From: Tigriopus japonicus
Lineage: Eukaryota; Arthropoda; Copepoda; Harpacticoida; Harpacticidae
Direction: 5' to 3'
DNA: 64,000 nt
Assembly: GCA_010645155.1 (NCBI GenBank)
Contig: CM021322.1
Span: forward strand, 13,519,823 to 13,583,822
Under the pieces are notes generated by a model. It was given only the letters and a program-made list of their open reading frames with translations, was not told where the DNA came from and searched no databases. The first letter of the stretch is position 1, and every line of letters begins with the position of its first letter. The translations under genes and the position numbers were made by a program. This document shows, one piece after another, positions 58,781 through 64,000 of this stretch.

Positions 58781-59110
58781 GTTTCATTCACATCAAATGC
58801 CAAGAAAACCCCATCACGTGCCTTTTGGAGCTCGATTAATATCCATCCATTCAATTCATTCAGAGCTAAAACCACTGACCACAACCCTTTCGATTGCATA
58901 ATCAACTACTTCAACATATGCCACCTCTACTACAACGACAACAACAATGCAATCCTACTCAGCTTAAAGGCTTAATAGTATATTAAGCCTTTAACTCGGC
59001 TAAACTATCGTTGAATTGTAGTAAGATTGAAGCGACATTAGTTTAATTATTGTAATAAATTTAGCATTATTTTGATAAAGCAACAATAACCGTTTCAAAA
59101 CAAAAACTTC

Positions 59111-59116
59111 AATAAA
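59111..59116 (+). terminator. polyadenylation hexamer for the eIF4E3-like gene
   Basis: AATAAA lies 331 bp after the stop and just before the convergent BCAP31-like stop codon at 59174, so the two 3' ends nearly meet. Confidence 0.55.
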
Positions 59117-59173
59117 AGATGCACCATTGACTGATTGATTGTTGGTCATGGCGTAGGGAGCTGACACTCAAGT

Positions 59174-60299
59174 TTAATCGTCCTTTTTTGTATCCTTGTC
59201 ATCGCCTCCACCCAAAACTTTAACCTTGCGCTCCAAGCGATCCTTCTCTTCCAATAAGCGATCGTATTCGGTACTGAGGTTCTCGGACTGGGTCTTCATG
59301 CTCTCCAAATCTTTCTTGGCCTTGCTCAACTCTGAAACATTAACACGAAACAATAATGTCAGTAATCCAAATAATTTTCAAATTCAAATGTTGTTGTACC
59401 GGTCTCGGTTTCTTTCAATTTCTTTTCCAAAGCAGACTCGTCTTTGGTGGATCCTGAGCTCATCAAGGATTCGGCGGCCTTGGACGCAGAAGTAGCTTGT
59501 TTCATGGCCGCATGACGCTCGGCTTCCAAACAAGCATTTTGCGAGATCAACATAACCATCTTCTTAATGACCCTTGAATTTAGAAATAATATCGCTTTCC
59601 ATTACGCTATTTCATCCAACAAAAAGGATATGACAAACACCACTTACAAGCACAGAAAGAGTGAAAATCCGGAGATATAAAAGTTCCTTTGGGCACGGAA
59701 CAATCGCATGTGTTGCTGCATTTGGGTGTCCAGGTGCGAGCCGGCATGACCTTCGGTATGAGCACTCTCATCGCTGTATTTCTTCATTTCCCGAAGGGCG
59801 TCTGAACAAATAAAAAAAAAAAGACCTCAATAGTTTTATACAGGGTTCATGCATTTTGTGCACTCGTGATATCCCTATCATCTGAGAAGGTGGGAGTGAG
59901 AACATGGGGTGTAACTGTAAATTGCTTTCAACGATATTCGACACATTTCTAAGAAGAAAAAAAACGTCCTTCAAGAGAAAGTTATTTTCTGGCCCCCCTG
60001 TACATCTTTTTAGGGTTTAGACATGACCTTATGCATCAAAAATTTGCGACGTAGGTCATTCGAGTCAGGTCTCAGAAACTAAACCAACGATCCAATGCAA
60101 ACTCACCGAGGAAGAACAACACCAAAATGGCAACCAAGACATAGAAGTAGTAGATGAGCTGATTCTCCAATCCCTTGAAGAAACGCGACTTGAACACCTT
60201 GTTCCATCGACTGGCCGAGATGAATGGGATGAGCAAGAGGATCAAGGCGGCAATTTCTCCGTAGAGGAATCCGGCGATCAAAGTCCAATGCAAACTCAT
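59174..60299 (-). CDS. BCAP31-like ER membrane chaperone/export receptor
   Basis: Four exons (60299-60107, 59801-59648, 59572-59400, 59331-59174) join to 225 residues. Three hydrophobic segments occupy roughly residues 5-27, 44-65 and 102-122. Family signatures include SLHWTLIAGFLYGEI at the start, FFKGLENQLIYYFYV, LDALREMKKY, and FRAQRNFYISGFSLFL. The rest is a cytosolic coiled coil (about 135-210) with heptads such as LEKKLKETE and LLEEKDRLERKV. The chain ends KKDD, a fit to the KKXX ER-retrieval signal. The family acts in ER export and quality control of membrane proteins. ATTAAA overlaps the stop codon on the minus strand. It is head-to-head with the DRC11-like gene. Confidence 0.96.
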
Positions 60300-60966
60300 G
60301 ATGACAAGTTATAAATCAGTCGCAACCAAACCTAAGAACAATGAGAATAAATGGGTGAGGTAAACGGCGAATCAAAAAGACGCAAGCAAGGCTGCCAAAA
60401 AGATCACCCACACAAAATCTAGAAGAGAGAGACTTAGCGAGTTACGTCACTTTCTGATAGCTCGTGGAGCTATTCTTCTAATCTAATCTAAACTTTCTTG
60501 AGTTTCTCGAGCCATTACTAGTGCACAAAGAGATTAGAATCGGCAGAGACCAAGCCCTACATACCCATTTGTAACCCTCCTAAATCCAAAATTTATTACA
60601 AACCTTAACCAAGGAAGGGCATGGAAACAATTAGATTGAACAATTGCCTTGACCTGGCAACGAATTCCTTTTGAAGTGAATCACACTTGCCGAACGATCG
60701 AACTTACTAGATATTTCAGAGCTTGCTTTTCACAACTTGAAAGCTGATCGAGTCGTGTCTGGCATGCCTGGCCTTTTTTCTCTGTGGGCATGAAGTAGCT
60801 ACGTGTGAGAGACGATAATGGACGCAACGTTAGGTATTCATTCTCTCAAAACCTTTTGGGAAATTCAGAAAGTGGAAAGCCAACGATTAAATAAAGCAAC
60901 TATGGGGAAAGATTTATCAATGACAACGAATTCCAGTTCCTTGAAGAAAGACGAAATTTGGAAAAC
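60300..60966. promoter_or_regulatory. shared intergenic region between BCAP31-like and DRC11-like genes
   Basis: The two start codons diverge across 667 bp with no coding feature between them, so this interval probably holds both promoters and 5' UTRs. No TATA box or defined site can be pinned down. Confidence 0.45.
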
Positions 60967-62856
60967 ATGTCGAATAGGTGATTATAAGTTGCATGATTTT
61001 TACTTTTTATATTGTTTACTCGCTTGAAAATTTCTTGGGCAGAACCTTCAATCTTCTATGGATCAAGACTCAGAGTGAGTTGGAACAACTCTTGAGTGAG
61101 GAATACCGATTGTGCAACTCTAAACCGGAAAGGGTATGATAATGGAGACAATGTAATTTGGATCTTGTTTCAAATCATGTTTTCATTATCTTGGTAGGAT
61201 AGAGAGCAAGCATACAAAGCGGTGTCGACCATTTATTTGAAGTATGTCAAGATCTTTCGTGCTTTAGAAGAATGCTTCGACCAGATTGTTCAGCCTCAAA
61301 AACGTCTTCTTTTGCGGGAACTTTTAAACGGAGTCATTGGTAGAATACTCGAATTGAAGGTACAGAAAACTGAGTCAATATTGCGTTTTCTTCTTAACTC
61401 GATGATGAAAGTCTTTTTCTTAGCACGAACTGGTTCACTTGGACAATTTGGAGATCAGTTTTCACGACGAAGCTATGATGGAGCTCGCAATGAGTCCCAA
61501 TGATGCTGAGCTCATCATTCCCAAATTTATCGTGAGGGATCGGAAACAAGAAATTGAGTACTGGGACGCTCAAATGAAACTTGCCCTCGACAAAATGGAG
61601 CAACATGATCTGGAGGTTGGGCCAAACTTTTTGTGGAATCACAACATCATCAGTACTAAGAGGGATGCTCTTTTTTCAGCCCAAGGAACCGATAATGACC
61701 CAAGAAGAGGCCATCGCGCTTTTGCAGAGACATGAACGCGCCAGACAAGGTCGTCTACGGGCCAAATTAATGGGCGAAATCAGGAAGCAAGAGGCTAACG
61801 AAAAAGCAAAGAATCGAGCGGAAGAGTTTTTGACCAGTGCTCTGGCGGCCAGTAAGATCCAAAGCATTTGGAAAGGAGCATTGGCTCGACGAAAAGTGCG
61901 CAAATTAAGAGAAGATGAATTAGCTTTCATTGGCATGGTAAGTCATTATTTTGGGGTCAAATGATCTTAGGGTAACGACTTTTTCATTGTCAGATACCAC
62001 CCAAACATGTCTCGACAAAATTTCAAACTCGCTTGGAACTATGGAGAGCCACTCGAAGAGATATTCAACAAAAATATCAACAAGACTTTGAGGAGGCTTT
62101 GGTAGACATCAAGGATAAAGTTTGGAAAGAGGAAGCTCTCGATATTGAAGAAACGATGAAGGATGATATTCGCAAATGGTTTTTCAATGGAAGGTAGTAT
62201 TGGTGATCGAGCAACAGGGCAATTTGGCGTGACTCAGAGAGTTGGAGAGTTGTTCATGAACTAGTACAGTATATTATGTCAGAACTGACGTTTTAAATTT
62301 GATCAAAGGTTACATTAGTACATTGAGGCTCATAAAAATGAACCACCATGAGAAAGGATAGGAGTGGTAAGTTTTAAGAAACAACCCATACTATAAATAC
62401 TGTTGTGTTTTTCACGCGTAATTTTTTAATGGCTTAAGAGTTGGGGGATGAAAAAGATTTTGAAGCCATCAATTAACTGAACATCAGTCAGCTTTTTATG
62501 CGTATTGCCACTTTTGGATATTAATTGTTATCATTGCTCTAGAGATGATCAAGGTCGATTCCCAGACTATCCTTCAGATGACGAAGGAGGTTCAGCCGCC
62601 GTTTTTCATCCGGAGAGATTCCAAGCACTTCAAGCAGAAAATGAGGCTTTGGAAGGTCATGGATCTGGGGGAACAAAAATGAGGAAAGCAGATTCCGGAG
62701 ATAGGAAAAGCAGAGGGGATCAACCTTCGAAATCAAGTACTTCAGATAAGAAAGCCAAGGAACAGGATGACGAAGGCGATGGGGTCGGAGCAGGATATGT
62801 TTTCAAGGAGTCTGAGTTTTCCAAGCAACTTCGGAAAAATCACAGAAACTTTCAAG
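60967..62856 (+). CDS. DRC11/IQCA1-like dynein regulatory complex subunit, 5' part
   Basis: Seven exons are visible: 60967-60977, 61043-61133, 61198-61359, 61424-61615, 61680-61937, 61994-62193 and 62543-62856. They encode about 409 residues in frame before the gene leaves the window. The 11-base first exon gives MSN plus a split codon, matching the MSN start and the W-x-x-TQ motif of animal DRC11. Further matches are IYLKYVKIFRALEECFDQ, HPQKR-like PQKRLLLRELLNGVIGR, RARQGRLRAKLM, and an IQ motif (ASKIQSIWKGALARRKVR, about residues 216-233). RFPDYPSDDEGG precedes a lysine-rich acidic stretch. The AAA-like C-terminal half expected of the family is outside. The product is an axonemal nexin-dynein regulatory component of cilia or sperm flagella. 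Intron 4 has a weak donor (GTTGGG). Confidence 0.92.
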
Positions 62857-64000
62857 GTAGGATCATGTTGGGAACGAGGGCATATTGAAAACGAATTCTT
62901 TTGGTTCCACTGATGGACATGGGAATGATATGTTCTACCACATTGAATAGAATTCTGGGTTCGAGCTCGAGGAATCCATTTGGAAGGGCAAACCACCACC
63001 AAGAAGTTTTCAAATCTTCAAGATTTGCAAGAAAATTGCTTCGCAACATTTGGTAACCTAATTTTAGAACAAATTTTCCTTGTGAGATCAAGAACTTTGG
63101 GACGAACGCTCTTGATCGAAATCACAGTTGAACTGTTCTTGATCGTTGTTGTAGAGGCATGTAAAATATTTAGGCCAAGAGATAAAAGCTTTTCTCAGAC
63201 ACGCCAAGACACCTTTTTAGGTGGCACAAGTTGAAAAAAAACTCAAAAATCCGAACAAAAACGGGGAATGAAGAAACCAAAACAATGTGTATATTATACC
63301 AAGGGATTGTAAATATGAAATATTTGCATCAAAACATCAAATTTTTACAATTGATTTCGGCAATGCATATTTCAAAAAAGTTCTTACCTAAGATGCAAAA
63401 TGCAAAAAAAACGAAGACCAAGGTCTTTATGATGCACAAAGGTGCCAAATATTGGACTGATCATCATGTAATTCGGATATGGCATTTTTTTAACCTTTGG
63501 TTGTTCCCATTGAGGAAAAACAACTGGAAAACTCCAGAAAACTTCCGTAAGGGTCAGTAAAAACTACTCTCAAGATTCCTTTGCTACCTGCTTCAAGGAG
63601 CCGATGCACCTTTGGAAATGGTTAAATCTCGAGATTTTGATCATGTTCAGAAATAGCTTTTAATGATTGGTTAGATAAATCTTACTGTTCTCAAGCTATT
63701 ACACCATTTGTATTCTTTTTGGTACGCCCCTCGTACCGTTGCATTACATGGGTAAAACATTTAAAATTTAAATATGCAATAATGCAATGACGATAACAGC
63801 ACTTTTTAACATCTGGGGGTTTGGTTGCTTTTTCATTGTAAAACAAATCTGACCTCACAAGCAATCCCTCCCATTGAAAATTTAATGAAAATTTCAACTT
63901 TTCAAAAATGATAGAAGAAAAAAGAAAACTTTTCCAACAAACCTTTATGCTGACTTTAGTTTAAAAAGCAAAAGTTGTGACCTTTATTTGATTTCCTTCA
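62857..64000 (+). other. intron of the DRC11-like gene reaching the window edge
   Basis: The donor GTAGGA follows exon 7 at 62857. No further exon with DRC11-like sequence was found up to 64000, so this is read as a long intron. Short frames here show no domain. Confidence 0.6.

Overview
This window is eukaryotic nuclear DNA, most likely from an arthropod and possibly a crustacean such as a copepod; the species guess is weak. The evidence is spliced genes with GT-AG introns (many of 60-80 bp), AATAAA signals, metazoan gene families, decayed non-LTR retrotransposons and many short terminal-inverted-repeat (TIR) elements. One assembly gap of 246 N lies at 37387-37632.

Layout. 1-10848 has no recognisable gene; it holds a 1.6-kb foldback element and a 58-bp hAT-like element nested in an older repeat. 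10849-19336 (+) is a 16-exon SLC4 anion exchanger of the AE type. Tail-to-tail with it, 20035-21518 (-) is a two-exon fucosyltransferase of the FUT10/FUT11 type whose only intron has a GC donor. 21519-39658 is a mobile-element landscape: five non-autonomous TIR elements with flanking target duplications, two non-LTR remnants and copies of smaller palindromic repeats. 39659-40591 (-) encodes a torsin-activator-like (LAP1/LULL1) membrane protein. 44496-48596 (-) is a 4.1-kb uninterrupted frame for a 1366-residue protein with eight RRM-like domains in pairs. 48597-57885 holds an inverted array of 15-bp repeats and a second, longer non-LTR copy. 57886-64000 is a compact cluster: eIF4E3-like (+), BCAP31-like (-) and, head-to-head with BCAP31, the 5' half of a dynein regulatory complex subunit (DRC11/IQCA1-like, +) running off the right edge.

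The protein genes are ordinary housekeeping or cell-biology genes and do not form a pathway: bicarbonate transport, Golgi/ER fucosylation, nuclear envelope/ER torsin regulation, RNA binding, cap binding, ER export and ciliary motility. The unusual content is in the repeats. At least five unrelated elements end in CAG or TAG/TAC termini with 8-bp direct repeats, the signature of hAT transposition, although no hAT transposase is seen here. Their interiors differ, and one is filled with a 42-bp satellite-like array. The most interesting protein is the paired-RRM protein, which I could not assign to a named family. All gene models were spliced by eye; frames and lengths close without internal stops.
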